DNA of 64,000 nucleotides from Glandiceps talaboti (GCF_964340395.1 NC_135551.1:24873003-24937002); one strand, 5' to 3'. Shown: positions 37,601 through 49,993, counted from the first letter of the stretch. Notes: generated by a model from the letters alone, not told the origin. Numbers and translations: made by a program.

Positions 37601-40600
37601 ACACAGCTGTGAAAGTGACTTTTTGTGTCGTTCATAGTCTAATACAAAGATAGCCATGATTTCAATGGGGAAAGGAGACTTTACATCGACACGTCTACAA
37701 ACAACAAGCTATGGTAGTCGATAGACAACCCATCCATAGGTAATTCACAGCTTTAACACCTAAATACAATAACAGGTGAGATCGCGAATAGGGTTACCGA
37801 CGTTTCACGGTAAATCAACAAGTGGCCCATTCACACTTACCTTTCTTTTGCATCCAAAAATGCTTTAGCGAACGGGTTGTGTTTGATTTTCAATGCTGTA
37901 ATCTATGGAGGAAAAAAGAAAAGAAAATGTTACTACTGTACACACACACACCTACGTTATTGCTGGCAATACAGTAACTACCCCTATATGCATGCGATGT
38001 ACGATTACGTATCTATGGACGGGTTAGTCGGCAAGTTCAATCGACATTTTTTGATATGCGAAAACAGATTCTTTTGTTGAACCTATACATTTACACAACT
38101 GACTGTAAATAGTAAATGGATTTTATTACACGATACGCCGATGAAAAACATAGATAGTAACGTCAGCTCCTGGACAAACAATATCTTTTATGTATGTAGT
38201 CACCGAAGACACAATCTCAAACGTTTAAAAAAGGGGTTTCTATATTCTTTCTCACCTCCTCATTTTGGTAGGCAGTCACGGCGATGAAACGAGTCTCCCT
38301 GAACGTGTGAGTTTTGATCATTCGTTGCTTATCACTGCCGCCTACTTTAATGATATGTACCCTGGGTTCATATTTATGTAAAGAGTGAAGCATGATCTGT
38401 AAAAGAAAAGACAGAATTTTTAGTATCAAGTCTGAACACATCTTGAATTGAAAACAAGCATTGTCGGTGAAAGCAATAGTGGTGTCTTTTTAATGAAATT
38501 ATACAGCATTGTGAATAAACGCACATAATTACAATGTACCGAAATTAACTTATACAACATTTCTAACAGTGGGTTTTGCTCTGGCGAAATGGAACGGGAA
38601 CTGAGTTATGTTACGTCTTCTGGTGGCAACAAATTTCAAAATATGAATTTTGTGGCAGGGCGGTATGGTAAATTACGATATGTGTGTGTATGGACCCACA
38701 CTGATTTGGCCCGTTTTCTCTGAAGGCAATATTTTGCAGTGTATTCTCATATTCCATGATCCATACACATAGTGTAATTCGCAACTCGAACTATTTACGT
38801 ATTAATATGTTTAAGTTGCACACAAGTATTTGTTTCTGAACAAGCCAATTGAAACGATTTACACGTCGATAGAGATGAGAGGCTTTTTGATAAACACTTC
38901 AACTGAGAGTAGTACTTGACGATTCACGGGGCGACAAAATGTCCCTCTTGAGTAAATTACACACGCGTCAGGAATTATCGATACTATTTCCTGGCCACAT
39001 GGACATTTTTGATCGATCAATGGGTGGAAATGTGATCCCAGGCAATTCGATCCCTGTATGTGGTATACATGAATAGGGATACATACGGTATTGCAACTCA
39101 CTGTCCCCACAAAAACCAACTGCAAATGTACATGTTTCTCGACTTGAGATAGGTAAATTTGACAAACTTTAAGAGAGTTAGTTTTTTAAATATGTGTTTT
39201 AGAAATTTCGAATAAGTGCCAACCTATTGCAATGACCGTAGCTGGAGGGGCGTGGACGATTTTCCGTGTTCTAGTTCATGTTGTATTATCACACATTAAA
39301 GCCATACTTACATGTCCACCACCATTTAGTTTATTTGTTAACTTGACTTTAGTAAATGATATGGACTGTTTCATCCAATGCGCTCCAAAGTTTGGCGAAT
39401 CTGGGTGAATGTAGACGGAGCTCGGTGCTGCGGCTTCGGGTTTACCGCCGGGAACCCATTCTCCGTTGACGTACTTCCAGCGATGGTTATCGGACGCCAC
39501 AAAGTCCAGAAGGATGGAATACATGGCGTTTGGATCCAGACCAGAGACGGATACTCGTAGAACTGGGAACATGCGTCTGTAATGAGAAAAATGGGAGGTG
39601 ATAACTAAAGGCGTACTGAAATGACCAAATATACAAGCTACAAGCGTCAACGGTAATTAAATGTGGAACCCGATAATACTGAGCGCTGTGTTGCTCGTAA
39701 CTGGGAATTATACTCGAGGGAACTTTTCTCGTAAAATTTGATTCATTTTAAATTGGTTAACTTACACGAACCACATATTTAAGCTTCCTTTAACTTGCAG
39801 TGACGCCCGTGGTTAATTAAAAGAAACTTAAGAAACACTTGCATGTATAAATGTCTACCGAGAGTCTTTTTCAGCCGATCAGCCTTATGCATATGTTATT
39901 ATACACATCGCCCACCGTCGTTTTTATGTTGAAATTACAAAATACACGTAAACTCTCTGGGGTTCATTAATAAATCAACGTTGACAATTTTAAATGAAAC
40001 TTGAAGATTCATCTAAATTTACTCATTTTGATGTGAAAGTTTAGCAACTACAGCATACATGTCACAATAACAATACACATGAAAATCCCAAAGATTAAAT
40101 TTGGTGGTCTGGTTCAGCTGAACGAACCTGGACGTTCAAATATAGTGCTATTGTACAAGCCTTACAAATGTAATAGGAAGGGTTAGCCGGTCTATATGAA
40201 GATCGTCCTACAAGGAAAACACGACAGCTTCTAGTACTACTGACGAGGGGTATTTGCAGTTACAATATACTTAGTACCTTCAGGTGTAAATGTCTTGGAA
40301 AACTCCTTTCAAGTAAATGTGCTGCATTTGCAATTGTAAAATCAAACATTCACTAACGCTGAAAATTGTGTCTGACATTTGATTTCTAAGGAGTGCTAAA
40401 ATTCAAGTAACATGTCAAATTACCTGCCGTTCTTGGTCACGATCATTTCGTTGGTAAGGTTCTCAAATCGCTTCCACAAATCTACGTCCTCCAGCGAGAT
40501 CTTGACGTCCCGCTCGCTTGGGTCTCCCTTCTTGGTACAGTCACTCATTTCGGTTTGTACGGCGTTGAGAAGGTGATTGACGTTGTACGCTGGCTGCTTC

Positions 40601-40617
40601 ATGGCTAATGTACTCAT
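34294..40617 (-). CDS. Brachyury (TBXT): Brachyury T-box transcription factor, complete (7 coding exons)
   Basis: Brachyury is a nuclear DNA-binding activator controlling mesoderm, notochord or blastopore/gut programmes, depending on the animal. I joined exons (listed in transcript order) 40617-40424, 39576-39312, 38396-38256, 37902-37841, 37285-37221, 36577-36410 and 34643-34294. Every junction is GT-AG and the frame is preserved through phases 2, 0, 0, 2, 1 and 1, giving 414 residues. Residues 1-24 hold the conserved N-terminal [11 protein letters not shown] motif. The T-box spans about residues 40-221, with [96 protein letters not shown] and [19 protein letters not shown]. The Ser/Thr/Pro/Ala-rich C-terminal half ends in [11 protein letters not shown], a conserved Brachyury C-terminus. 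The length matches invertebrate Brachyury proteins. The start ATG is the first one that gives the conserved N-terminus. Confidence 0.96.
36410..36577 (-). CDS. Brachyury (TBXT): Brachyury coding exon 6
   Basis: It encodes [18 protein letters not shown] through [11 protein letters not shown]. The GGWFLPG motif following the linker is characteristic of Brachyury. The donor is ACTG|GTGAGT. Confidence 0.94.
37221..37285 (-). CDS. Brachyury (TBXT): Brachyury coding exon 5
   Basis: This 65-base exon encodes [21 protein letters not shown], a linker after the T-box. The acceptor is TTTGTTGCAG and the donor CAAC|GTAAGT. Its small size makes it easy to miss. Confidence 0.9.
37841..37902 (-). CDS. Brachyury (TBXT): Brachyury coding exon 4 (end of T-box)
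   Basis: This 62-base exon encodes [20 protein letters not shown] plus two bases of the next Arg codon. The NPFAKAF segment is the minor-groove-contacting helix of T-box proteins. The donor is AAAG|GTAAGT. Confidence 0.95.
38256..38396 (-). CDS. Brachyury (TBXT): Brachyury coding exon 3
   Basis: There are 47 codons in phase 0 at both ends, from [16 protein letters not shown] to [11 protein letters not shown]. The donor is GAG|GTGAGA and the acceptor TTTTACAG. Confidence 0.95.
39312..39576 (-). CDS. Brachyury (TBXT): Brachyury coding exon 2 (T-box core)
   Basis: There are 88 codons after a split Arg codon, from [12 protein letters not shown] to KLNGGGH. The acceptor is TCATTACAG and the donor CAT|GTAAGT. 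The last residue is His where many Brachyury proteins have Gln (GGGQ). Confidence 0.95.
40424..40617 (-). CDS. Brachyury (TBXT): Brachyury coding exon 1
   Basis: It encodes residues 1-64 plus two bases, from [20 protein letters not shown] to the start of the T-box (VTKNG). The donor is GGCAG|GTAATT. Just upstream of the ATG, at 40626, is TTGTTTTCAG, which looks like a splice acceptor. A 5'-UTR intron is therefore possible. Confidence 0.94.
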
Positions 40618-40809
40618 ACTATTTCTGAAAACAAGACGGAATAATGTAGTTGAACTTGACACACGAGTTGGTACTGTTACGTTTGCGAGTTCACTCGACG
40701 AATGACTGCTTGAGTTGAATGAACGGGCCCTATATGTGCGTTTACCAACTTGTGAATAATTACTCGTGTTGATACCAGCGGGGTACACAGAGCAAACCGC
40801 ATCATGAAT

Positions 40810-40825
40810 ATGCAAATAATATAAA
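40810..40825 (-). promoter_or_regulatory. Brachyury (TBXT): Candidate Brachyury core promoter: TATA-like and octamer motifs
   Basis: Upstream of the ATG, on the - strand, TTTATATTATTTGCAT combines a TATA-like stretch with an octamer (ATTTGCAT, 40810-40817), about 195 bp before the start codon. A T-box half-site-like TTTTCACACC lies on the + strand near 40967. These are motif matches only. Confidence 0.3.
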
Positions 40826-42361
40826 ACTCCTCTGTGATTTTCGCCGCCTTGTTAATATTCATGTCCTGGCCAAGTGATTTGATTGGTCGCGGACGATATT
40901 TATTGGTTTCAATTACAAATTTGATTGTCCAAACGCCTTAATGTAATCCAGTGATTTTCACACCCTTTCTTGTCGTGGGAATAGATCAGAGTATTTGCCA
41001 AGTACATATTTTTGCACTTGAACCCAGCTGAGTGTCAAAAGGCCGGGTCGACTGAACTATAAGACAATGTCAAAAGTGTTAAAAATCGGTTTTAACTTTT
41101 TATAGTATCACAGCTACAAATTAGTGAACCAAACGGTCATAATTGAGAATCGATATCTCTTCTCTTATTTCGCCTCGATGAGCAAATAAAACATGGCCAC
41201 TATTAGCTACTAACAATTCCTTCCACCCCTTTCCGTCATCAGGCGTAGTTGCAGGTATTTACTGAAGTTGTAAAAAATCGAAAGACGCCGACCGGACCTA
41301 GGCAGGGAGGAAATGCGATGGATACTTGCACACTTGTAAGTGTTCCGGGTGATTTGACTTGCTTTGTTGCCTTCTTGCTCAATATTTACAGATTCAATCA
41401 TTTTGAACAAGGACAAGTGGTTGTCAATTTCCATCACCTCAATCAAAACTTGTTCACGGTTCAACCGTTCGCTTTGGGTGGTAACCTTTTTTTTTCTGTG
41501 GTTAAATCCAGTGGACGCAGACGCCGCGTGCGACGGCGAATTCTTTGCCTTTCTTTGCATTCCCACCTTTTCCTTTGAAATACGCCGAAATTACCGCAAA
41601 TCCAAAAAGAAGGGCGTGGTTATCCTCACTTGTCCGTTTTATGGGAGTTTGTTCATCTCTTTCTTTTTTGCCGCCGATTTCTGTTCATTGCAATTTGTTA
41701 GGACATTCCGCCCTTGTCTGTTTCATTCAATTAAGTAATATAGTTTGTTTTCACCTAGCTTCAATGGACACTGACTATTGTTAATTGCGACTTCTCCCAT
41801 GTTTGTCAATTTCCCCCCTCCATGGATGACACCTGACCACCGCTTGTATGCAGTATACTAACCCAACGACTGTCAGCTTATTTGTAAACATTCCGATAGC
41901 TAACTCGGCTAAACGCGCAGAAAAGTCCTTTGAAGTTTGAAAGCATTGCGCCTCTCATTTGAAAGGCTTATAATAAAAAATATCACGAGTGTCACTTTTC
42001 TGTGAAAACACACTTCAAATATTAGGTAAATTTCATGTAAAGTATTGTCAAGTACGATTTATGTATATCTCAGAGAGGTAACTGATAATTTCCGATTTTA
42101 TTTCATCAAACATTCGTTAATGTAACTTTAAAAAATTAATTACGGCAAAAAGCCCAATATATTAAGATGAAAAACCCCCTTACTTCCTCATTTCTTTGTT
42201 TCTATCTCTTCATCTTTTTCTCTCACTCTGTCATTCGTCTCCCTTTTATACTCCCCCTCTCAGTGTCTCTTAAAGCTTCGTCTCCCGTATCCCCTCTCGC
42301 CCTGTCTTTCCCTGTCGCTCTCTCCGCTCTCTATTCTCTCTCCATCCTCTCCCCACCCCCA

Positions 42362-42365
<4 letters not shown>

Positions 42366-42418
<53 letters not shown>
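42366..42418. repeat. (CT)n microsatellite
   Basis: About 26 CT units follow a C/T-rich lead-in. Confidence 0.95.
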
Positions 42419-42421
<3 letters not shown>

Positions 42422-43778
42422 ACAAAGTTCAATCAATGCGTGTTCCTCAAATAGCACTAGATAGCACTCGTTGCATCAAGACTAGTTATAATAAACTCAT
42501 TAATTGCGCTTTTTAAGCGAAACATAAGCATGTATGTATGGAAAACATAACTATATTTTACTTATCGATATTTGTTTAGTACTCAATTAATGACTTGAAC
42601 GTCTAATGTCACCACCAAGGCCCGTGTTATCGCCAATGACAAGACTTACACAGTTGTCGTGGTAACTACTTTCGTTTAGTCTTCTTTAGGATCCGTCATT
42701 ACAGTAAAAAAAAATTGAAAGTCACCAACGATATTTTTGACTTTCGAATTTCACAGGCATTATAACTTTGTGGCCGGCGTGTTATCAGACCACGATAAAG
42801 TTTTCGTCCCAGCAAAGTTTCCAGCAATTTGTGATCACGTATCAACCTTTTCTTTCTTACAAACACGTTGTTGCATCATTTGCGTGAGCATTTATAGTTG
42901 TATATATTTGTTTTCGTGATGTTTATGCCAGGTTGTACGGCCTCTAAGAAAACTTTACACTTATTACTTTTCCTAAAGCTCATCTCGACATCCAGCCTGC
43001 TACTTGAAATAAACCAAAGAATGGTTTGTTTGTCGGACAGTACAACATAGTTTGTCGTTTTGATGTTAAAAAATAGTCATAATCCAGAGTCACCATTAAT
43101 TTACGAAAAGTCCGATTTGTCGGCTTTCAACTAACTTTGAAGATGAATGAAATACTTCAGAAACAAATAGGTATTTCTCAAGTTTTCGAAATAAATATCA
43201 CACCCTGCAAACGCCAAAGGTGTTTTGATATGCGGGTATTTATCGGTCGGCATCAGGGGCGCAAAGACTCGCTTCGGAAACAAGAACGAACTGTGAAGCT
43301 GTTTTCTTTGTTCGACGGTTAGCGGGTATTTCCAGCTTGTATCACATATACCCCCGGCACTGTTATTACCACATCGACGATTCTGTCTAGAAGCTGTCAA
43401 ATGCAAGTGTTAAAATCGAAGTGTAAATTCTGACGAAAAATTCAATTTTCCTTATTTGAAATCGCTAACATGAAAAGATTTCACAATCAGATGAATTTGG
43501 ATTGGTAATGAGTCGGCGACACCAAAAGTGAACAATTTCTAACTCTCAAATTACTGACATCCATTTTGAGAAGGTTTGTGATAGGGGTTATATCGCGATG
43601 ACACTGTGAATTCGACAATTTGTACCCACTTTTTAACCAGTTGCAAAAGTTTATCCAAATTCACAAGTCGATGGGTACAATCATAACCAGTATTGAAATT
43701 GAAGCAGACAAACTTACTTGTAGGTGTTATCATAGTAGATAACCCCATTTCCAGTCTGGTCGTGAAACTTGTAGTCAT

Positions 43779-43847
43779 AGAGGCTATTCGTGACTTTGAA
43801 TCATTCTCGACTCCACGAGAAATGGTCCAAAGCCACGAATAACCTCT
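43779..43847. repeat. Hairpin element
   Basis: AGAGGCTATTCGTG (43779-43792) pairs with CACGAATAACCTCT (43834-43847) with one mismatch. TTTG/CAAA and CATT/AATG extend the stem inward. Confidence 0.6.
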
Positions 43848-43902
43848 AGCAAACTTGACGGAGAGCGGTGTTTCGAAGGAATATGTAATTATTCGATAAC
43901 CC

Positions 43903-43920
43903 GCCCCCCCCCCCCCCCCC
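43903..43920. repeat. Poly-C tract
   Basis: This is a run of 18 C. Confidence 0.95.
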
Positions 43921-46379
43921 ATATGAAGAAATGCAAAGTCCCCAAATGTAGACTTATATTTGACAGAGATTTGTAACGAGTCATAAACTGTATTTTTAAC
44001 GATTTATATAACTTTTTATCCGAAACCTTTCCCTGAATTTGCATGTTGCTATTATAGTTGCTGGCCATATCTACAGGCTGGCATACGATCTTTAATTACT
44101 CGTTTGAAGCAGACCGCAAACAACGTTATGGCTCCGTCAAAATTTAGTTCGCGGTCTTCCGACGAAAACATATCGAAACAATGGGAATTTTAGCCTTCGA
44201 TATTGCAAAAAATGGCGATTCCATTCAGAATAACACTTGTTTGATGCCTATATTGCCATTGTAATCCCAAACTTTGGGACTTTGGTTTCGAACTTTCGAC
44301 ATTTTGAAACTGTTGTAAGTGCATAAATATCATGCTGAGAATGACACTTATAACATTAATTGCAAACATGGCGACTGGGTGATGAAGATTAACAGGGCTT
44401 TACTTTAAATGTTACCGAGATAGTTCTGACCTCTCCAATTCGTATAAATGTATAAGTTCAATGTTTGTTTTTATGCAATTCACAGTTTGAATCACTGTAC
44501 ATGCCCTAAACCACACACTAATTGATTATTCGTCATATTCATCTACCCATCCAATGTGGTCAACCCAGTGGTCAAACAAATCAATTATACGAATTCCCAC
44601 CAAAACAAAATAATAAACTGGTGAAATATACATTTCACAAGACCTGTAGCGTGTATTCTAAGCTGTAACCCATGGACTTGGCTATCTATATCGACATACT
44701 GACCTGTCACATGACTAGGCGAATGACTTTTTAAAACCAGACTGAAGCTTTTGGTCTAGCCGACCATGATGATATCATGTTCCGACCATGTTCCCACATA
44801 GCGTCAAAATCTCATACATATATACACTACGAAGGGAAACAATTTAATACATTCTAATCGCACAATCATCCACATATTAGAACAGTAAGAAAAATACATA
44901 AAAATTTACACCATTCATCGTTGAATTAGAATTACAGTCGTTGGTAGAGTTCGCTGTATAGCGTGGGGCACATTTGGCAAATACATGTATTAAAAAACGG
45001 GAGTTGGCCAAGGGAGACCTAACTGATTTCACCACATAACGTACAGTATGGAGGTTGAATTACGAACATTTCAAGGCAAAGTTTAAAAAAAAAATTCTCT
45101 TGCTTTTAGGCACTATGTTGTTTAGCGTAATTGTTTACCCTGGTCCAGCCATTTTAATAAACATCATATAATACATGAAATCATTTACAAACGGCATACT
45201 CAAAGTGCCTTCAAAAGCTACTAGAAAATGTGCTACATTTTTTTTGATACATTGGCAATCGAAACATAGCACAAAATCATTGTAAGTACTTCCCCGGTGA
45301 AATGGTAATAAAACACCGATGAGTTACAGGGCCACATGCCCATGACTGTTCACATCTTTAGACACAGACCAGTGAATAGTTTTCAGAAGCGGTCTGATTT
45401 GTAACTAATGACTGAGTCAAGCTATTATGTGTTATCAAACTCAATGGTTTTTTAAAAAAATGTGTATTTTCTATCTGTAAAAAAATATCCAAATGTCCTA
45501 GACTTGATAAAGCTTTGCGGTTTTACTATATGCCTCCCGTCTGTTCGAAGTCTACAGTTCTTTATCAACGGTGCTATAGTGTATGTCGTTACTGGCGATC
45601 ATTTAAAAGGCACATGACATATGCTCATCAATAAGTTACATCCATACAATTTGTAGCAGTGACATAGTCGATATTTGTGTGCAGTCATTATTATATTTAT
45701 TAAATGCCTTTTTTCCGAACTCAATCGACCTGTACGTTATCAAAGAAGAGCGAATTAATATTCACCTTAGAAAAAAAATGTTCAGAGGATAGCGAAATAG
45801 AATTCTACTATTTAGGATTGTAATGTCTGATTTGATTGCTTTCGTATCTCTGCTCATCTACGTTACCTCACGATTGTGTTTGTGTGAGTTTTTGTATTCG
45901 GGTCTTTGGTATGCCTTGGTATTTTTCTGAAATATTGATCTTCGAGTCTATAAGCTGACTTGAAATGAATTGACGCTGAATGTTAGGACTTTTTTTAGAG
46001 TCAAATTTGAATCACATATGCGAGAGTTGTGTGACATTTGTAATTAATTCGTAGGTCGTAATGGTTAAAAATGCGGTGCGAGCGTCAAATGTTAAATCAT
46101 AAAGTTCCCAAACTGATGCCAGGTGCATTTTTTTACTACGTATATTAACAAGGTGATAAGAAGCAGACTGGTGGTAGAAAATACAAATTCTCGATCTCTT
46201 TCAAATTACACTGTATGTGGTTCAGGTTTAGTTTGATACAATTGAATCAATTTCTATCATCTTGAAAGCTATGTCTGTACACTGCGTATCAAGATATCCG
46301 ATGGAAAAGGAGCAAGGGTGACATAGTCGAAAAAAAATCTACGAGTCGCGTTCTATCTTTCCCTAAAAAAATACAAGGT

Positions 46380-48480
46380 ACCTCTTTCAAATTACAGACC
46401 TAGTTAGAAAGAACGAAAACCTGTCTAAAACACAACAAAAACAAATAATTAAGAAACAAAAAGTCGCCTTACTTTGAGTTCATTGTTCTTCGTGCTTGTT
46501 TTGCTACGCTTTTTCAGAACGTGACTGGCGGCGGACTCTCTCACCTATTGTTTTTCACCAATTAACGCCAAAGCTTAAAAACTTGTGAACAGCTCTTCTA
46601 GAAAGTAATTTCTATGAGAACAACGCACGCTGTTCAATAGTTGTGCGAGACATACAGAGGGCGATAGCGTCAAAACAAACTGTGGTGTGGCTGATATGCT
46701 TCATGCGTCACTACATATGAGCGGTTTTGCCCCAAGGCGGCGCTAAAACAGCGGTTACTTTCAATGACCGACACTTTATCTCAAAACCAGCTTATGTTTG
46801 CGGCCTAGCTCCATGCATAGTCTGTCAACCGCCGTAAAGAGTGGAAAAAACGAAGCTGCTGAGTCGTGCTATTTGACAAGTTTGCTAAAACCTGTCACGA
46901 TTTATGTTATATAAAACCATTTTCTAAGCTAAAACTTTGCACAATTAAAAATTCTTTCATTGAAAGGGTGGTTTGAAACGAAATAATGGAAGCGTTATTC
47001 AATAAGCACCTTCGCTTGTCGTTTGTGTGTTTTATTTTACCGGCGTTTGTGTTTTTGGTTTCACAACTTACATCGTTGAATTGCTATAATATCTAGGTAA
47101 GACTGTCTGCCCTTGCCGCGGATTCTCTTAAAAATCACCGATGAAAACAACAGTATGTTGCCGTATATACTAGTGGCGCTATCCAGAACACAATCGTTAT
47201 GGACAATCAACAGGTGGTCGGTGTTTCCGTCTTCAGATTGTGCTGTCGGTGTATCCCTTCAGACAACAACAACAATACAACATATTATTGTGTTCGTTGT
47301 CCGACCGTGGTTTCCCTTATCACGAACTCGAAATTGCAACAACGTGTTTATTGCTGCCATCATGGTGATTAGGAAAAGTTGATATAATACACAACAGAAA
47401 ATTGGTATTTTCTTCAAAATATTAAATGCAGTTTGTACTGCGTTAGACTTCATCCAGTTTAGGTTATAGCAATACAAATCCTGTCAACTCGTTACATATT
47501 CATCAAATCATACCGCGTCAGAGACAACAGAAAAATCGAGTGAAACACAACAAAAACACACAATTAATAAACAAAGGGATCGCTTTACTTTGTGATCTTT
47601 GTTCTCTAGAGATGTTTTCATACGCTTTTCAAAACTCGAAGGTCGGCGGCCTCTTTCTGCCGTTGTTTCTCACCAATTAACACCAACTTGAGACAGTCGT
47701 CTAAATGTGATTTGTGTACAACACATCCTGACAGTGACAAAAGTGTTAAAACAGACCCGGATTGATATTTAATTAGCATATCAGGGTCGCTATATATAGC
47801 ATGATTTAACTAAACTGTGATAGTGGCTGGTTACAAACCTATAGTCAAGTTCCATCACACGACACTTTTAAATACTTTACTATAATGTGTGTAACTCCAT
47901 AGTCAAGTTTATGTGTTTTATACAATATCTCCTTTTTTATGAATGTAGCTTGTGTCTACGTTGCATATATTTGTTTTTATTCATTCATTTATTTGTATAA
48001 AATCCAAGACTTGCTCAAGTCGCCATTTTTTTAATTCCTTAGTTCACAGACAGGTATAACTTGTCTGTGCTTAGTTGAATAAGATACACTTATATTATTA
48101 AAACACTTTTGTGTTCTCTGGTGTGAAATACTGTAATAACCTAAGTTATTCCGCAAAAGTCGAGTTAACGCGTAAGCTTGGAAACTGAGAAAGAAGTGGA
48201 CACTTTCCTTACAAAAACTGAAGCTGAATTACAAACTGTGTCTGCAGATTTATGAGACTGTGTTTAAGTCACCCAGGGACTGGTGCCAGTCTAATCAAAG
48301 CCCACTAGCCACTGTTCAAGAAGAGTTTCTAAGTAAAACGAGAGAATTTTGTCAATGTTGCCTGGTGGCGCTATTCATCGTAACGCATGAACAGGTGGTT
48401 GTTTCTTTACTGTTGTGTTGTATGGGTACATTCTCTACGCGTCGTTCATGTTGATTAAGAAAAGTTTAAGTCAAGCTTAT
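46380..48480. repeat. Old tandem duplication, unit about 1.1-1.2 kb
   Basis: Copy A (about 46395-47395) and copy B (about 47500-48475) share ordered blocks. These are AACACAACAAAAACA, AATTAAnAAACAAA, TCGCnTTACTTTG, TTTTnATACGCTTTT-like, a GGCGGnCTC-type block, TTGTTTnTCACCAATTAAC (46548 and 47665), TGGCGCTAT (47166 and 48373), AACAGGTGGT (47211 and 48389), and ATGnTGATTAnGAAAAGTT (47361 and 48448). The middles are poorly alignable, so the copies are old. Confidence 0.6.
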
Positions 48481-49825
48481 AGGTCAGTTAAACAGAAAAA
48501 AACAATAGAATTTCAACCAGACGTGTAGAGGGCGTCATTTATGTTTGACAACTAAAACACATTTCCCCTTTTATAAGTGTCATCAAAGAATAACAATTAT
48601 TATAAAGTGTAACACAGTCATACCTACAGCAGTGCAGTATATTCCAATACTAAAATAAACACAATGTTGGTTTACTTCAACTCATTACTTACTGAAACAA
48701 GTTGTCGCTATTTCGAATGTTTTGTTACAATCCACCAGCAATATTCTATTTCAGATAATGGTAGATGTTAACAGCTATTAATCCCTTTGTCGTTTTGGGA
48801 AAATTTTAGAGCTATTCAAATTCTATTATATATATTTCTACTCCCAATTATAACCTACAGTGCCATTGTAAGTACAAGAAAGGAAAAATACTGGTCACGT
48901 CAAGAAGCGACGTGCAAATATAAATACAGTGGAATATTAATATAGTGTTATTATTTTTCCATGTTTACATGTTTTCAATACATTCGTTCAGACTATGCAT
49001 TTTTTTCTGAACGCAGGCTTTTAAAAGTCATTTTAACTAAAAGGGATTTCAAGTCTTCCAAACAGTAAAAGTGCAATCAAAGTAAAAAAAAGATTTCAGA
49101 TTGGAGTCAGTTTTATGATATACTTGAACTCAAGGTGGCGCTGTAACACTAACGCACTGAGTTGGTCAAGATTGGTGTTTTAGTGTACGACGACTCCTAG
49201 GCAATATCTGACTTGGTGATACGTTGTGTAACATGAAAATTTACGGTCATTTAGTTTTATTTTCCTTCGGAGCAAAGATTTCACGAGTCGTTGTTTTTGT
49301 CAACTATGACCAAGATCGACAAGACTTCCAGAAAACAGCATTTATTGACGGCTACCCCACTATTTGGGATAACTGATTACCTGAAACTGTCAACCACAGT
49401 TTGAAGTAGAATCCCCCCCCCCCCACTTACAAAAGAAATTCATACTTCATGTGTTCTTAAATCACGAAGTTGAATTGAATTAAATTGAATGTTTTTTGTC
49501 ATCGCTATTCGTGGAACCTTAGAACCAAAGAGGTTCGTCTCTGTCCTTGACCCTTTTTATATAGGAGTGTGGTTAGTGTCACAAACTAGATCTATTGTAG
49601 GAGAAGGTAAAATAACCTAATAACCTAGATGCATTGAAGTCCCGAAATCAAATGAAAATGGTTTCCCGAGAACCAATCAATTCCAGTTTAGTTCCTTGTT
49701 GTAGCCCGGATCTTACATCATCCTCGAACTAATAGCAGTACACATGGTGTTACCTCTACGGTGGGGTTGGGTTTTGCATGGTGTAAAAAGATATAGAGAT
49801 CGTTAGGACTATGGTCATTATCTGA

Positions 49826-49900
49826 GTTGAAAATTGCGTTCCTCTACAGACTATTTAGTGTATGTATGTATGTATGTATGTATGTATGTATGTATGTATG

Positions 49901-49931
<31 letters not shown>
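49826..49931 (+). repeat. (TATG)n microsatellite with shared 35-bp flank, copy 1
   Basis: The flank at 49826-49860 contains GTTGAAAATTGCGTTCC and CTACAGACTATTTAGTG, and leads straight into about 17 TATG units. The same flank with one mismatch occurs at 53699-53733 before another TATG repeat. Confidence 0.8.
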
Positions 49932-49993
49932 TAAATGCCGTCCGGGTAAATACACGCCGACGTAGGAGGCGTGTATTGCCAGGATGGCATTTA
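49932..49993. repeat. Imperfect hairpin next to (TATG)n
   Basis: ATAAATGCCGTCCGGG pairs with the reversed CC-AGGATGGCATTTAT, and AATACACGCC with GGCGTGTATT. The loop is only a few bases (about 49958-49970). It starts at the last TATG unit. Confidence 0.65.

Larger units (their letters stand above)
34644..40423 (-). other. Brachyury (TBXT): Brachyury introns
   Basis: The six introns are 847, 915, 353, 555, 643 and 1766 bp in transcript order. I see no nested gene, no long repeat and no microsatellite in them. That contrasts with the repeat-rich flanks and is consistent with constraint or with purging of insertions. Confidence 0.7.

Noticed and set aside
41249-41738. Overlapping + strand frames of 109-124 codons upstream of Brachyury
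   Set aside because: They show no domain, no splice-consistent partners and no codon pattern resembling the real genes here; likely chance.
43551-43922. A 123-codon - strand frame starting in a poly-C tract
   Set aside because: It starts as poly-Gly from the homopolymer and runs through a hairpin element; no recognisable domain.
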